From Rhabdornis inornatus (Eukaryota > Chordata > Aves > Passeriformes > Rhabdornithidae), in the NCBI GenBank assembly GCA_013397075.1, contig VWZS01009698.1, positions 107,980-171,979 of the forward strand: a stretch of 64,000 bases of DNA, given 5' to 3'. Of this stretch, positions 50,016-63,609 are shown piece after piece (position 1 is the stretch's first letter; each line of letters begins with the position of its first letter). Position numbers and translations under genes: made by a program. The notes under the pieces were generated by a model. That model was not told the DNA's origin and did no database searches. It was given only the letters and a program-made list of their open reading frames with translations.

Positions 50016-53000
50016 CCCTTTCAGAAACTTGTGAGAAATGCTGCTTTTGGGAACTTCTTTGGAGTTATGGCTCTGTTCCAGTCTGGGCGGCTTGTGAAGG
50101 TAACACTGCTGTCAGGTGTGTCAGTTCTGGTTCTGAGGCTTCTGATGTGGAAAGAGGATTGACAGAGAAAGGCTGGGTCACTGGGTAATCCATGCAGTGG
50201 CACTTGAAGCATCAAGTTCAGTTCATTTCTCTCATCCATGGACTCTTTGTGCCTTTTTAATGTCTGTTGCTGAGTAGAATGTAGGAACTGTGTTAAATAG
50301 TACAGGAGGTTCCTACCACTCCTGGAAGGAAGGGATCTCTTGTCATATTGAGCTGGAAAACACAATTTTGGAAAAAGTTGAGTGGCCTATCGTGTTTCTT
50401 ATTGCAAGTAGGCATAAACATCTAAAGAGTGGATTATTACTTGAGCATTCAGCTTAATCTCTGATACATGTCCTCTGTTTTTGGCTTATCTTTCCTTTCT
50501 AGGACCGGAAAGCTCTTCTGGAGAGCATCCAGCTTCTCCAGCAGCTGACAAATTACCAAACACACCTCAGAGATCTCCCACGCAAAACTCTTATTGACAT
50601 CACCTCTGAGGTACAGGCACAGCTGTGGGGCTGGAGTTTGTGGGGTTGGAGAAAGAGAGGGCTTGGATTTGGGGTCAGATTTTCCTTTCCAGTTTGTTCA
50701 TAGCTGGAAGTTATGGGGGGTGTGGAAGAGTGAGTGTAAACTGTGGGAGCTGTCCCTGTATTGCCTGTGGGCAGATGCTTGTGTTCTGGGAAGGGTGCTC
50801 TGCTTTAGCTTATTTGAGTTCATTTGTGGACAATCCCACATCCTGTTGTTTCCCATTTCACTTGCTTGGATTATGTGTTAGACCATCTGCTCTTTTGAAT
50901 AGATGTATACTGAAAACTGAACAGCGAGCCACCTTTTTTAATGCACCAAGCCTGGGCCTAAGGTTGAATTTTGGGCTGTTGGGAATGAAATAATGTAGGG
51001 ACAAAATGTAAAGAGCTCTGAGTATGTAGTTAAAAGAGTTTATTTCCTTTTTTTTAAAGTGGGTATTATTTGTAGATGTGAAGACTAGCAGTGTTAAATA
51101 AAAATAGAGAGTTTACTTGTCCCTGGGTTGCCCAGCTCTACAGGCAAAGCAGTCAGACAGCAAGAGAACAATTGCAACTGGAGTCAGTTGACCAGAATTG
51201 CTGTCTGATGACAGCATATTGTCCTACTCCCCATGGTTAAGCACCTGGGACTGTCTGGCAGTCATGGACACATCCATTATTTATTTTTTGTTGTGTCACC
51301 ATAAAGACTCTTTCTAGAGTTTCCAGAACACTGCAAGCTTTTAGTAAAATGTCCTCCAGTGCAGATACTTTAATGTACTTTCTTCACTGCAAGTTTGTAA
51401 AATGCCCTCAGATATTTCTTACATACTCTCACCCTCATTCCTGTCTAGGTACCTGAAACTGTGTTTGAGGAGGTTCTGTTTGACATCTTGCAAGGTGACC
51501 TGTCTTCAGCCTTCACATCTCCAGAGAACCTGCACCTTTTGCTTGTGGGTATGCAGAAATTCCCTGGTGTTCTGAAACCTAAAAAACTGAAGAAGCTGTT
51601 TGGCTCACCTACTGTTGTAAATAAAGAAAATATTTCCAGGTAAGTTCTTAACTAAGGAAGTTTAAATGAACATCATTTTCCTCTTGGCTAGCAGTGAGAG
51701 AAATGTGGCTGTGCTTCTGATTCCTGCTTGTATTTGCCACTGCAGGTGCTGCTGAGGGTTAGGTTAATTGTTATGCAGGTTCCCAAGTTATAGTTGTGTC
51801 ATTTCTCCCAGGAGGCACAGCCTGCAGTTCTCAGGAAATGTTCTGTGTCTTTCAGCAGAGTGAATTTGGCCTTTGGCAATTCCCTTTCAGGTCGGATCTC
51901 TCACATTATTTTATTTCTTCCAGGCTTGTAGAGCTGCTGAAAAGCGCTGCCAAGTCTGAGAAGGAAGACAAGAAATTGCCCAGTGTAGCGTTTGATTTGC
52001 TACAAGTTGCACTGAAGGAAGGTGCCTTTGAACTGTTCTGGAATGAAGTTGTGGAGAATGGGCTATTGAAGGAGAAATCAGGACCTGTGAGGTTTGTTTT
52101 AACTTACACTATGTGTTGTTTCCCATGTTATCCTTCTCTTTCTTGACCCAGAGGTTTTGACTTCCATCTCCCTGCGTGCTCCTGTACCCTGCCCCAGCAC
52201 TTTATCCCTGTTTTACCCCGTGTGTGGATTTACTGCTGTGCTTTAGCCTGAGGGAATGTTCTTTGTTCCCACTCAGTTACATGTGCTACCGACTGCTGGG
52301 CAGTGCTCTCCCCTTGCTGTCCATGGAGCAGCTGCAGCTGGTTCTCAAAGGGAAGGTGATGCTGCACTATGGAGAACACGTGGTAGGCACTCAGGTAGGT
52401 CTTTGAACAAGCTAAAGGCCATTCTTGAGCAGGAGTTGTCTCTGCCCTACTTCTAGTTTCAAATCATCTTGTATAAAAAAAGACCTACCTGTAATTTTAG
52501 ACCTTGAACTCTTACTAAAAGCAAGGTTATTGTATGACTGTTGGTTTCAGTGGACTGAGTATAGCCTGTGTTTGATTGTCATTGCCTATTTTAAGGGTGT
52601 GGAAACTGTTCAGCACTGTCCCACCTGCTTTCATTGCTGCTGCCAGGAAAGCTCTAATGATGGGGGAAGCAGAAGAAGGGCAGCCCTCAGCAAATTGACA
52701 GTGTCATGTGTTGTCCTTTAACAGTCCCTTTGCTTTTGTGTGTCCAGAAGCTCCTTTTTGTTTATTATTGTGATGGGTGTTGCATGAACATTAGAAGGCA
52801 AAGACAAAAAGGGACAACTCGTGCTTTTGTTTGTTAGTGCTTGTTTCAATAAGCACATCTGAGGTTTAAGCACAACATTTATTTGGAATTGGAGCTCCTC
52901 TTCCTCTTTCCCTACTGGAAAGCCAGCAAACAACACAATTCTGCAATAAACAGGAAAAGTAAAAGGGGAATACAGATAAAAATGGCTTTTACTTGGCTTT

Positions 53001-56000
53001 TTGTGGTAACACAATCCCCAGCCTCCTCACATGCACCCAAAATTAGTTGTTGTCTCTTGGGAGAGATAGGTCTGTGTCATCTTTTTGTTCTGTTATCAGG
53101 GCAGCCACACGTGTGGGTTTGCTGTGCAAATACTGCATACCATGGTGCCTCCCTAGGTGGACCAGATTTCTCCAGGATTTATCCATTGACTTAGTAGTTT
53201 TCATATTTCTTACTTTTAGTGCTTGTTGCACAGTAAATTAGGCTGTGTTCTTATAAACTTTTTTTTAAATTTGGTTTCTGTCTGAAATGTACAAATCCCC
53301 TGAGGACAATGAGACTAAATGGAAGGAGCTCCTAATATTGTTGATGATGAGAGAGTAGAAAAGATCTTAGTTTGAATTTGAGTCTGGTTTTGGGGTTTGT
53401 TTTGTTTTGTTTCTTGACATAGGTTGTTTGTTTTGAGAAGTAAATGCTGTTACCGTGTACTTCCTGATGGCATTCTGGTGATTATTGGAGATGGAATTAG
53501 ACAAAGCTGGAATCTGATACTTACTGGCAGTTATCATCCTGATTTCACTTTTTCTTATCAACAAGGGAGCAAATAAACCTGATTTGCTTTTCTTGAGAGG
53601 TGCTTGATGAACTCCCTGTTGTGAGCTATTAGCCTGTTTACAGTGTCTTTCCTGGAGTTTTTCTCCCAGTTTTCATATTGATGCATAAGTATTGAGTTCT
53701 CCCAACAGTGGAAGCAGGAGCTTGCTAAGTTGTGTTTTCTGTGAGATTCCTTTCAGGGGTATTTATGTTATAATTGGATGGATTTGTAGTTAATTTCAGG
53801 TTTATAGTGACTTTATTTAAAAGACCAGTGTTCCCTAGTCTTTGGCTACTGTTTCTGCTCCTGCCAGGTCACTGTATTGAGTGTGACAGTAGACCAAACA
53901 AATGGTTTTATTAATTAAAAGATGTGTTGGATTTTTGGAATGAGACCACCTCTTCAAGATTTCTCCAGTTAAGCATTTATATTTTTTTCTAGAACAAGTT
54001 GAGTGGCATTGAGCACTGTGGGCTGTTAAAAACCCTAAGAGAATGGGATGCATGGTGGAATGGGACATGTCCTGGTGGTCTCTGTGCTGCTGCACAGTGT
54101 CCAAGGCCAGCAGCCTGCCAGCTGTATGCCTTGTGGGGCAGTGGCAGGACCAAAGATAAAACTCAGCACAAAACAGCCACACCTCAGGATATGAGTTATA
54201 GCTTAAACAAATCAAACCCCCCCTCTTTTCAGAATGCCTCAATGCTTCTGAGACACCAGGGAGAGGAGGTGGTATTTCTTCTAAGCCCCTTAGGTCAGCG
54301 GGCTCCAGGGCTGCTAGATGAGACTGGAATTGATGGTGGGGAATTTCCAAATCCAGGGAAACTCTAAGGCAGATGATGTGAGAAACATCCTGGGACTTTC
54401 ACCCAAAATAAAGAGTTGATCAGCCTCAGAGCTTAGTTGCACTGGCCAGCATGTGGTCCATCCTGCTGAAGCTTCACTGTTCTGGAAGGTGTAAATTACA
54501 GGGTTGATGTTGGTACATGGCAGGAATCTGTGTGGTTGCTTACAGTGGCTGCTGCTGTGAGAGGAAGACCATGAGGTGAAATCAATGGCTGACTGTAAGC
54601 CTTAGGACAAATATTCAGGCACATGACTTTAGTTTACTTACTGCAGCCAAATTCTTTCGTGTGATTTACACTGCAAGTGTACAAGGCCAGGTTGGATGGG
54701 CTTGGAGCAATCTGATCTAGTGGAAGTTGTCCCTTCAGGCCCATGGCAGGGGATTGGGAATGAGATGAGCTTTGAGGCCCCTTCCAACCCAGGCCTTTCT
54801 ATGATTCTGTGATTTATATTTACAGAGCCATTCAGTCTGAGTGTGAAGTTCCTGACCTGTTTCTTTGACTGTGTTTTTCAGTTTCCACAGGGATTTAAGT
54901 TTGCTGCAGAAATGGAGGGATATATAGATACATTTCTGAGTGGCTGCGATGACCCAGAGAGGCAACTGGCTGTGATGATGGGCTTCTCTACCCTTACCAA
55001 CCAAGGGAAGCCAGTGTTGTTGAGTGCTTCCAAGGTAGTCAGACACCTGCAGGCAGTGGCCTTGAAAAGATACATCTGCTGGCTCAAAGACATGTTCCTC
55101 AGGCCAGACTTGGACTGTTGTTTAGACTTCTCAAGTAACCGGCAAAAACAGAGCCGGGAAAATGCAGACATGTGAGTACATGGGTATTGCACCTTCCTCT
55201 CAACATTTGCTGGTTCACTTGCCATGAGCTGACAATTGTTTCTTTCCTCTGTCTCAGAAAGTTTAGCCCCAGCATCTGACTCTTTTGCTGGGATCAAATT
55301 CAATTCTGCAAATTCTGCAAGCATATTGAGAACCAGCCAGCCTGCCCAAAGCAGACTGGATCACCAAAAGAGCCTTTTCTCTTCTTTTTCTAGCCCTGAC
55401 AATTGCTTTGGAGAATGTGTCTGGTGGTTTCCTCTTTGACTGCAGCTTCTCAGGTCTTTGTAGGAATTGTGCCTCTCTTTTTTCTGTGTATTGACACACT
55501 GGCATTCAGGCCAGGTTGTGTTGTCTGGCACCTATAAACCTCACTCTACTGACTGCTGCAATTCTTGAAGTGCTTTTTGCTCATCTGTAGACACTCTGTA
55601 GGGTAAATAGATTGCCTTTTGCATAGTAAAAAGCAAACTTGAGAAGATTATATCTCTTCTTTTGTACCCATTACTACATAACTTTGTTACTACATAACTT
55701 TGCTAGTTTTACTGTGAAGCCTCTAAATATCTGGAAGTTGCCTCTTGATGCAGTGGATTGTGCAGTGTGTATTCATGTTGGGTCAGTGTTCAAACTGCTG
55801 ATTGTGCTCACCTCTTATTCAAAGAGCACAACAGAAGACTGCTCGATTGAGAAGATGGATCATGCACCGACTGGTTAACATCACTGAAAGTGCAACAAGA
55901 AAAGAAGAGAGCCTTGTGATGGACATTGCCAGGTGAGACTGATGTAAAAGCACATGTGCTTGGGATAGTTCTGTGTAGCTCAACAGCAGTATTCCAGATA

Positions 56001-59000
56001 AGCTGTCCCCATGACAATAGGCAAATCCAGTAGTGGAAATGCTCCATAATAAATAATTAGGAGACTAGGTTTTGTTTTGAAAATACCTTCTGCATAATGG
56101 GACTAACCTGTGTCATAAGTAGTTGGCACATAAAATCACATTAGTCCATTTATTTTCAATAAATTCTCCATTCCTGCTTGCCTAAACTGCTTGAAGATGC
56201 TGTTTTTAACATTGAGTCTTAATAAGTATTTATCTGTCACTTAAAGTGTCTTGGTATGGCCCACATCTGATGGCCTTAGTATTGTGTTTTGTGGCCTTAA
56301 GTGTTGGTGCTTCAGTTTTGTGAAGTCCTGAGCATCTTTTTCTCTTCTTTGCCCTGTGTATCTTGAGAAAACAGTCTCATTGTAAACAGTGGCTTTTTTC
56401 AGTGCTTGGACTTCCTTGAATGTGGTGCTGTTGGGTTTGCACACAATGGGCTGATTTTGCTTTGTTATGTCCAGTCTGGATTTTTATTTTGTTCCTGTTT
56501 CTGTCTATTCTAGGTTTTGCTTCTTTCATGCTTTCTTTGTTGCTAAGAAGAAGAATTCCCAGATAGCTGAGGCTAGTGTCCTTCCATCAGAGCCCCTAAA
56601 TGAACGTGATCACACAGAGACAGAAAACTACTTCTTTGGGTAAGGATTTGATTGAATGCTTTCAGCTTGGAAATTTCTCTTTTTTTCCTGAGGATAAGAT
56701 CAGCTTGTGAACAGCAGGGCAAGAAGTTTGGAATGGTAGGCTGCTATTAGAGCATTTCTTTGACTCCAGCACCAGGAAATGACTTTTTTTAAGGAAATGG
56801 ATTTTTCAAATATCCATGTTTTGTCTATGGCAAATCTAGTGAGTGTATGTGAGATGGTACGACAGGTGTGGAGATGAGCTCATACTGCTTTTTCCCATAC
56901 TTCCATTGCTTCTGTTGCAAGGTGGAGGGGGAAGGACCCAAGAAGGAGGTGCTGGTGGTGTGCTGGTGGCTTTCTGTCCACTCTGTGTGCGAGGTGCTGG
57001 TGACTCCACAGCCCTCCCTGTACTATGGAAGATAGAGTTGGTAATGGATGTTTTTAGATGATTGCCAAACCTCAGTAGAAGGAAAGCAGAGGACATGGTG
57101 GGACACAGAGTGAGAAACAAATGGGGTTAATAGTGTCCTTGAGAGCACCAGATGGCTTGGGGCCACCAAGATAATGAGCTCTACACTACTATCTTGGCTA
57201 CATGTATGGGTTTAAAGTTGGACACTGTCAGTCTGGGCTGCAGTGAGTGACCAGAGCTCTGGGATGAGAGTGCTTTCCTGGTGGGTATTACTTTGGAAAG
57301 TGGGAGCAGGCCATTTGGTTCTTCTGACAAGTGACATGGTGGCTGTCTTTCTTTGCAGGTTACTTCAGACATTAAACACTCTGCCTGTTTTGGGGGATAC
57401 GGCAGAGGCTGCAGCCTTGAGAGAGAAGCACGTCCATGGTGTGACTGCAGATGGGAAGCTATGGATCTCTCTCCTCGTTGAGTATGCCAACAAACTGCTC
57501 TCCAGTGAGCATGTCAAGGCTGTGAAACCTTTTACCAAGGAACAGAGGGATATCTGGGAGAGGTGAGGCATTTGGGAAACTGTGCTAGATTGGTGGATTG
57601 AGAAAGGTGGGAATGCCCTGGTCTTGGTTTCTCCTTAGGATAGTAAAAGAGATGTTGTATTCTCTTTTCCTCCTGCTGTTCTGGTTGCTGTAACACAGCC
57701 ATTTCACAGGCAGTGGCAGTTCTTTTTCTTCCCTTTGAGTATCCTGCACCCGTGGCTGGGTTTCAGTGTCTTTCTGTTCTTTTTACTCCATTCCTTTCTT
57801 CCTCTTCCTTCTGTGTGTTAACTGTGTGATGTCTTTTCTATTTTTTTTCATAGTTCTTCTCCCAAACATGATTGTAACAGTCTGCTCATCTTTTAATAAT
57901 GCCGGTACAAGCTTCTCAACGACTCTCTTCTGAGTTTGATTCCCAGTAAGGGTCTAGCCTTGGCTGTGGTATTAGGAGTGTAGTCTGTGCACAATTGTAG
58001 TTTTTTTATAACCCACATTCAGTGAGATACTATTATTGGGTTAAGATTGTGTACTAAAAGAGTATCCAATGCAAATAAATGAAATGCTAAGTACACAAAA
58101 CAATACTATGGTTTCGGTCATGCTTTTAATCTGGTCATACGAGATGATTTGCTGTTGTAATTGTGAAAAACTCAAGAGAGGTTTCTTTCTTCAGAACGCT
58201 TCAGTCTGTGAAGAATCTGCAGAAGAAGGAAAACAAATCAGATAGTGCCAAAGTTGGTGCCTTCCAGCAACTTCTGCTTTCAATGGCCATTCATCTTTTC
58301 AAGGTAAGATCTCTGATGAATATTTCTGTAATCCAGAATAGGCTGATAGCTGGGCTTTCTGAACGCCAAGGTGGGGAGTTTTTCTGTATTCAGAGATCCA
58401 GCCTTTCAGAACCTCTGGCTTCTGAAAATGGACAACTGGCAGCTAATAAACTGTGATTCTTACACTGCCTGTAGATGTGTAGTGGGCAAAGCTTGGCCTG
58501 AGCGTTAGTTCTGCCCTGGATTTGCTGTGACTGGAGCAATTTTTACTTAATTTCATGGTTTTTTTTCCTGCAAAAGAGTTGTAGTTGATTGTAATATATG
58601 CATCTGTTTAAAGTGGTCCTTAGCTTTGAAGCTTATTCCTTCAGTTGTTGGCAGTAGTGGGGAGTTTTGATCCTGTTTACTGTCTGCTTGTGATCAAACA
58701 GAATCAGTCTGAAACAGTGGATGTTCTGAGTGACCTTCTGAACTGCACAGAGAGGGCCTTCAGCAAAGAAGCCAAGAAGAAGAAGAAGACTGGTGAGTCC
58801 TTCCTACACAAAGAAAGGGACTGGGATTGTTAGTGGTCTGTCAAAGACAGAAGATGGCAGTTCTGCATTAGTGCAGCACTGTGCATTGGTTCTGGCTTGA
58901 TATACTTACCCCCAGGAGAATCCCTTCTTCATTCTCTTTCTGTGCCGTTCTAAGTCTTCTGCTCCATCTCTCTGTCTGCACTGTCAGTGGGTTGTGTTCC

Positions 59001-62000
59001 TGTGTGCCTTGGAAAGGAGAGCTGAGCTCCATAGCTGCCCTTGTTTGGGTGAGCACTCCAAGGGAGTTCCTTATCCTTGAGTCATTGTTCTGTGTGGGCT
59101 GGTGGCTGGTGATGGACTGGTGGTGTCTGCAGGCATGAAACATGTTATGTTCTTAGCTTGAGTTCTCAGCAAACTAAATGTGTCCTCTGTGTATGCACAG
59201 CATGTTTGGAGATGGAGGCTGATCCTTGTTTAGGGCCTGTGGACCCTCTAGGGTGGGACTTGACGAGGAAAAAAATTGATCATTTAATTTTCTCTCCAGC
59301 TGTGGTCCTGTTCTCCTGAAGTCTGTGTAAATCAATTTGAGGGCACTGTGAAAATAAAAGCTGTAATTCTTGGGTGGTTTGGTTGGTTGTAGAGCAGGAT
59401 TCCCAAACTTTTGGACTAAAGGACGAATTTCAAATGCCATCACTTTTCATGGGCTGCTGTGACTTCTGATTTCACTGAAACACTATAAAATGCATATAGT
59501 TTTGCTGACCAGCTGCTAATTGCTTTAATGTGGCCAAGTAGGTGTCATGTGACTTGCAGAACTGCTAATCTAAGTAATGATTTAATAAATAGTAGCTTTT
59601 GTTACCTAGGAAGGAGTGGTCAAAAGCAGTTACCTTTGCAGTGGTCAAAAGACCATTTCAAGCATGTTTCTCCCTGTGGTTTCTCCCTCCCAGCCTTCTG
59701 GTCTGGGTTGCTGAGTGGGTACTTTTAAGAGTCAGCTGGAAGGACAATTTTATTTTTTATTCCTTGGTGAATTTTTCTGTAGTTTCTTACTGATATGCCA
59801 ATGCCTCTTCCTGTCATTGTTTGTTTGTTCCTGTGCAGACAACTCGGAGCCAGGGTGGATTGAGGTGATGGTGGAAATCCTTCTCTCCCTCCTTGCCCAG
59901 CCCAGCCTCCTCTTACGTCGCATTTCCAAGAGCGTGTTTGTATCGATATGCCCTAACCTGACCAAGAGGGGCTTGCAGCTGATCCTGGATGTAAGTGAGG
60001 CACTAGTAGGGCCTTGTACTGTTTGCCTGTTTTGTCCCTAACAGATCTATGTACAAGCATGTCTCAATTTTGGGTTTAATTTACAGTCTGCTTGATTTAG
60101 GAAATGTCCGATGATGTGTGCTACTGCATTTGAACTGTAGTTTAGAGAGAGTTGGGGCTATTTTTTGTTTTTGTGGGAGAGGAGTTTGGTTGTTTTTTTA
60201 CAGGAGCCTGAGATCTGCTAACTTTAAGCTGTATTATTCGGTAGTTTTAGGCTGAAGAAATTCCTGGGTCAGTTTATATAACTGGTAGATTTTATATGTG
60301 AGTATAAATGGTAACATTTCTTTTTTCTAGAAAGGTGCTTTTTTCATAGAGGTGCTAAAAATAAGTGACACTAAAAATCTGAATTGGTCATACCACTAAG
60401 AAAGGTGATGCCTACTGAGAAAATAATATGTGGATTGCAAAGATGGGCTGTCAGGTACTTTGTGGGGAACCTAATATTTCATTTGTAGCAAACCAAGATG
60501 TACAATGCCACCAGCCTCTTCAGATTTCTCCACCTTTTTTGTTACTTACAGAAAGAACTTGTCATGTTAACAAGCGGAAAGTTAATGCTCTTACTTAAAA
60601 TTCTGTTATTCAGCTGGTTTACTGTGCTGAAATTTCTGTCTGTTGTACACAAGAAATGCTTAAATAGAAAATACTGAAAAAATGCAAGTCCCTTTTTTTT
60701 TGTAGGTTTTTGACCCTAGCCAAGAGGAAAATGAAGAAAGTGCAGTTGTTGTGATGGAAGAATCGAACAAAAAGACCAAATCTGCACAGGATGCGGTAAC
60801 TATGCCATTGCCGGGGACAAACTCTTCATATCCTCAGTGTTTAATGTTTCTCCTGAACTGTGTCAATAGATTAACATCATTTCTCTATCTGAGGAACACG
60901 GCTGTCACTCTCTTAAGATTTATTTTAAAGGTTCAACACACAAATGGTTTGTTGGAAGTGCGTGCTAGAACGTCTTGGCCTGCTGTTGTAGGTGTGGTTG
61001 GTTGAGCAGATGCCTTTCTGAGAAGAAATAGGGGCATCCTGAAATGAGCACAGGCCTCTCCTTTTTGCAGCCACAGACAGAATCGTGGCTGTGATGCACA
61101 GCCAGCTGGATTCCAGAGCTCATGGTTTTAAGGACTGTAGAGATTCAAGTCATGAAGCATTACAGGCATCAGCAGAGAGGAGGGTCAGATGGGAGCTGTT
61201 CCTTGGAAACTTCTCTTTGATATTATTTAATATGACAGAGAAGTCTGCATTATATTCCACCTTAACTCTTGTGGAGACCTGGTACCCCATTATCTGAGGT
61301 GTCTGTACTTGGATCTGAGGGCTAGAAGGAAGGCAGGAGGGGAGGGGAGGGTTGAGGTTTTATTTCTGAACAGTGACACATCTGAGAATTGAGTTGGGCT
61401 TGTATGGTGGGCTCAGGAGATGAACTTTCCTTCCTTAGGATGAAGAAGGAAGCGAGGACTCCTCGGATGAAGACAGCACTGACAGTGGAGATGAGGAGAA
61501 TGAAGAAGTTGATGATACTTTTCGCAGTCAGCTGATGAAAGTTCTCCAAGCAGGGAATACTTTGGTATGTTTTCACTGCCTGCCTTGATACAGATACCAG
61601 GAGGTTGGGATGGTGAGAGATGATCTAGTAACACTCATCCTGCCTGAACTTACGTAGTCTCAGCCCTTGCAGCCATCTTTGTATGGCACTTGAAGCAGCT
61701 CAGGGTCTTAGGTGAGCTGTAGGAATAAGTCACTTGTCCTTTTAACTGACAAGCACTTTAGCTTGTTCAGTCTAGCCTGACACAGCTTGTGCTCCTGCTT
61801 GTAATAAATGAGATTGATGTGAACTAAAGCACTGAGATACTGTTATGTGTCTTGGCTGGTCTGTGTGGAGGAGTGTTCCCTGAAGGCCCCACTGGAGACT
61901 TACTATAGCAGTGATAGTTTGCTTTAATGACAATGGTTGTAGATGGTTTAGTGGTTGTAGACATAGCAACATATGAACCTCTTTACTGAAGGAGGAACAG

Positions 62001-63609
62001 CACAAAGGTCAAAACCTCAGTCTCTTTCCTCTCCTGACCCTCTCTACATGTTAGTGCTGTGCAGCCAGATTACCTTATGAGAAATATAAGTGAGATTTGT
62101 CATGGATCTGAGCGTGTTTTCCCTCCCTACAGTATTATTCTGGGTTAGCTACATCCCTGCTTGAGTCTGGTCTTGGCTCTGGTTCCCTCCTCACTGTCTT
62201 TTTGAAGTGTATGAGTTGATGTGTTGGGTTTTGTCTTCTAAAAACAAAAGGAAGGAGATAAGAGTGATGAAGAGCTGGATGATGACGCTATGATGGCTCT
62301 TGACAAGAACATCTCAGCCCTTTTTGCTGAGCAGCAGAAACGGATCCAGGCGAAGAAAGATGAGAAAGACAGAATGCGGAAAGAGAAGATCCTACGGAGG
62401 GATTTCAAGGCTAAGGTGGGAGAGAAGTGTTTGATGTGAAGACCTCTGGCTTAGTAGCATGTTAGTTGAAGCCTATGCATGCCATGAGCTACCTAACACT
62501 AAACAGCTTGGACATTCACATATTTCATGAGCTCCTGGAAGCTGGGACTGGATTGTTCAGGCTTTGTACAGCGCCTGGCACAGCCCTGTTGGGGTCAGTG
62601 ATTGAGTCTTCACAGGCCTGTTTGAAAACCAGAATTGTGCTGTCAAAAAGTGCACCGTGGTTTTCATTTGCTGATCTGAAATGCTTAAATTGATAAGATT
62701 CTTCCTGCAGCTACCCAAAAATGTCAGTTTTTTTTTAACTGGACAAACTCGGTGTTCCTTAATGAGACATGCATAAAATGCCTCGGGTCATTTTGCAACA
62801 TAAGCTTTTTTGTCTTCTTGTGCCGGTAAAATCGGAGTAGATTTTGATAAACTCCCTGGTTGGTCGTGACTGTAATGCTGAGTTCAGGCCGCCTGGTGTC
62901 AGTATGGACCTTCTGGGACATTCCAGCATCCAGGGACAGCTCCAGCCGCTCCCAGACAGAAATGGGCATCAGGAGTCAGGTTAGCCAAGGCTGGACAGTG
63001 AACTGAGCAAGTGGCTCTACTGCATTTCCCTTCTGATGCTGTTCTGTGAAAAGGCTGATTTCATGCTAATGCACTGTCTGTAATTCAAGAGGGGGACTTG
63101 CAGAGGTGAGAGCTGTTAGTCAGTGGTGCTAACAGGGACCTGTGCCAGGTTAGAGTGACTGCAGGTCTGGCCAGATGACACTGATCCTTGTAACTGTTTT
63201 TTTCTAAATGGTGTCACTGCACGAAATAGTTTGAACCAACAGACAAATCTTAATCTTCAGTTCCAAATTTTAATTTTCAGTTTCCCATGCCCTAACAGTA
63301 GAAATGATACCAGAATATGTACAGATCTCAGCTGTAAATAATTTTCTTCAGCCACTTCCAGCTGCTCCACAGCCTACTGATAGGTGCTCTGGGTAAATCC
63401 ATCTTGTTTCCCTGCCTGCTGTACTCCTCACATGGATAACTATGTTTGCAGGTGTTGGATCTGATCGATGTGTTCCTGGTAAAGCAAGCAGAGAACCCCT
63501 TGGTGTTTGATATCATTGAGCCCCTGCTTCAATTGATTGAACAGTGCATGAGCTCAGACTCTGACAAGCAGGAGGTTGACATCCTCCAGAAAACAGCTAG
63601 TATCTTCAA
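47918..63609 (+). CDS. MYBBP1A: MYB-binding protein 1A (Pol5/DNA polymerase phi family), exons 1-19, runs off the right edge
   Basis: MYBBP1A is a nucleolar protein tied to rRNA synthesis control, p53 activation and MYB/NF-kB co-repression. Exons: 47918-48115, 48238-48333, 49534-49617, 50025-50099, 50503-50610, 51449-51639, 51924-52091, 52277-52394, 54882-55171, 55825-55932, 56514-56639, 57359-57562, 58195-58303, 58702-58792, 59839-59990, 60706-60795, 61439-61564, 62251-62415 and 63452-63609. They encode about 885 residues in continuous phase; the vertebrate protein is about 1,300. The start is fixed by the family motif FLDFFWDIAKPEQE in exon 1. Other landmarks are MALFQSGRLVK (exon 4), GCDDPERQLAV (exon 9), LXXLL motifs LSDLL (634-638) and LLSLL (670-674), an acidic Ser/Asp/Glu stretch about 737-762, and DDDAMMALDKNISALFAEQ (exon 18). 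The basic nucleolar-localisation tail lies beyond the window. No disabling change was seen. Confidence 0.96.
48985..49386 (-). repeat. CR1 LINE 3' fragment, antisense
   Basis: About 400 bases of antisense CR1 in the MYBBP1A intron after exon 2. It runs from AATCCTAGAATGGTTTGG through TTGCTCCAAGTCCCATCCAG and GGAAACCTGTGCC to the TCCAAGCTGCACAATCCCAG block of the upstream ORF2 end. Confidence 0.88.
49985..50015 (+). repeat. 31-base T homopolymer at a MYBBP1A splice acceptor
   Basis: An uninterrupted run of about 31 T followed by CCCTTTCAG forms the polypyrimidine tract of MYBBP1A exon 4. The length should vary between individuals and be prone to sequencing error. Confidence 0.85.
52395..54671 (+). 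other. Longest MYBBP1A intron part, nothing further recognised
   Basis: The intron between exons 8 and 9 is about 2.5 kb. Apart from the CR1 tail at its right end I see no repeat family, RNA gene or conserved exon in it. Its open frames are short and composition-like. Confidence 0.5.
54672..54816 (+). repeat. CR1 LINE 3'-end fragment
   Basis: A CR1 tail in the MYBBP1A intron before exon 9. It shows CAAGGCCAGGTTGGATGGGC, ATCTGATCTAGTGGAAG, CCCCTTCCAACCCAGGCC and a terminal TATGATTCTGTGATT. It ends about 65 bases before the exon. Confidence 0.88.
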
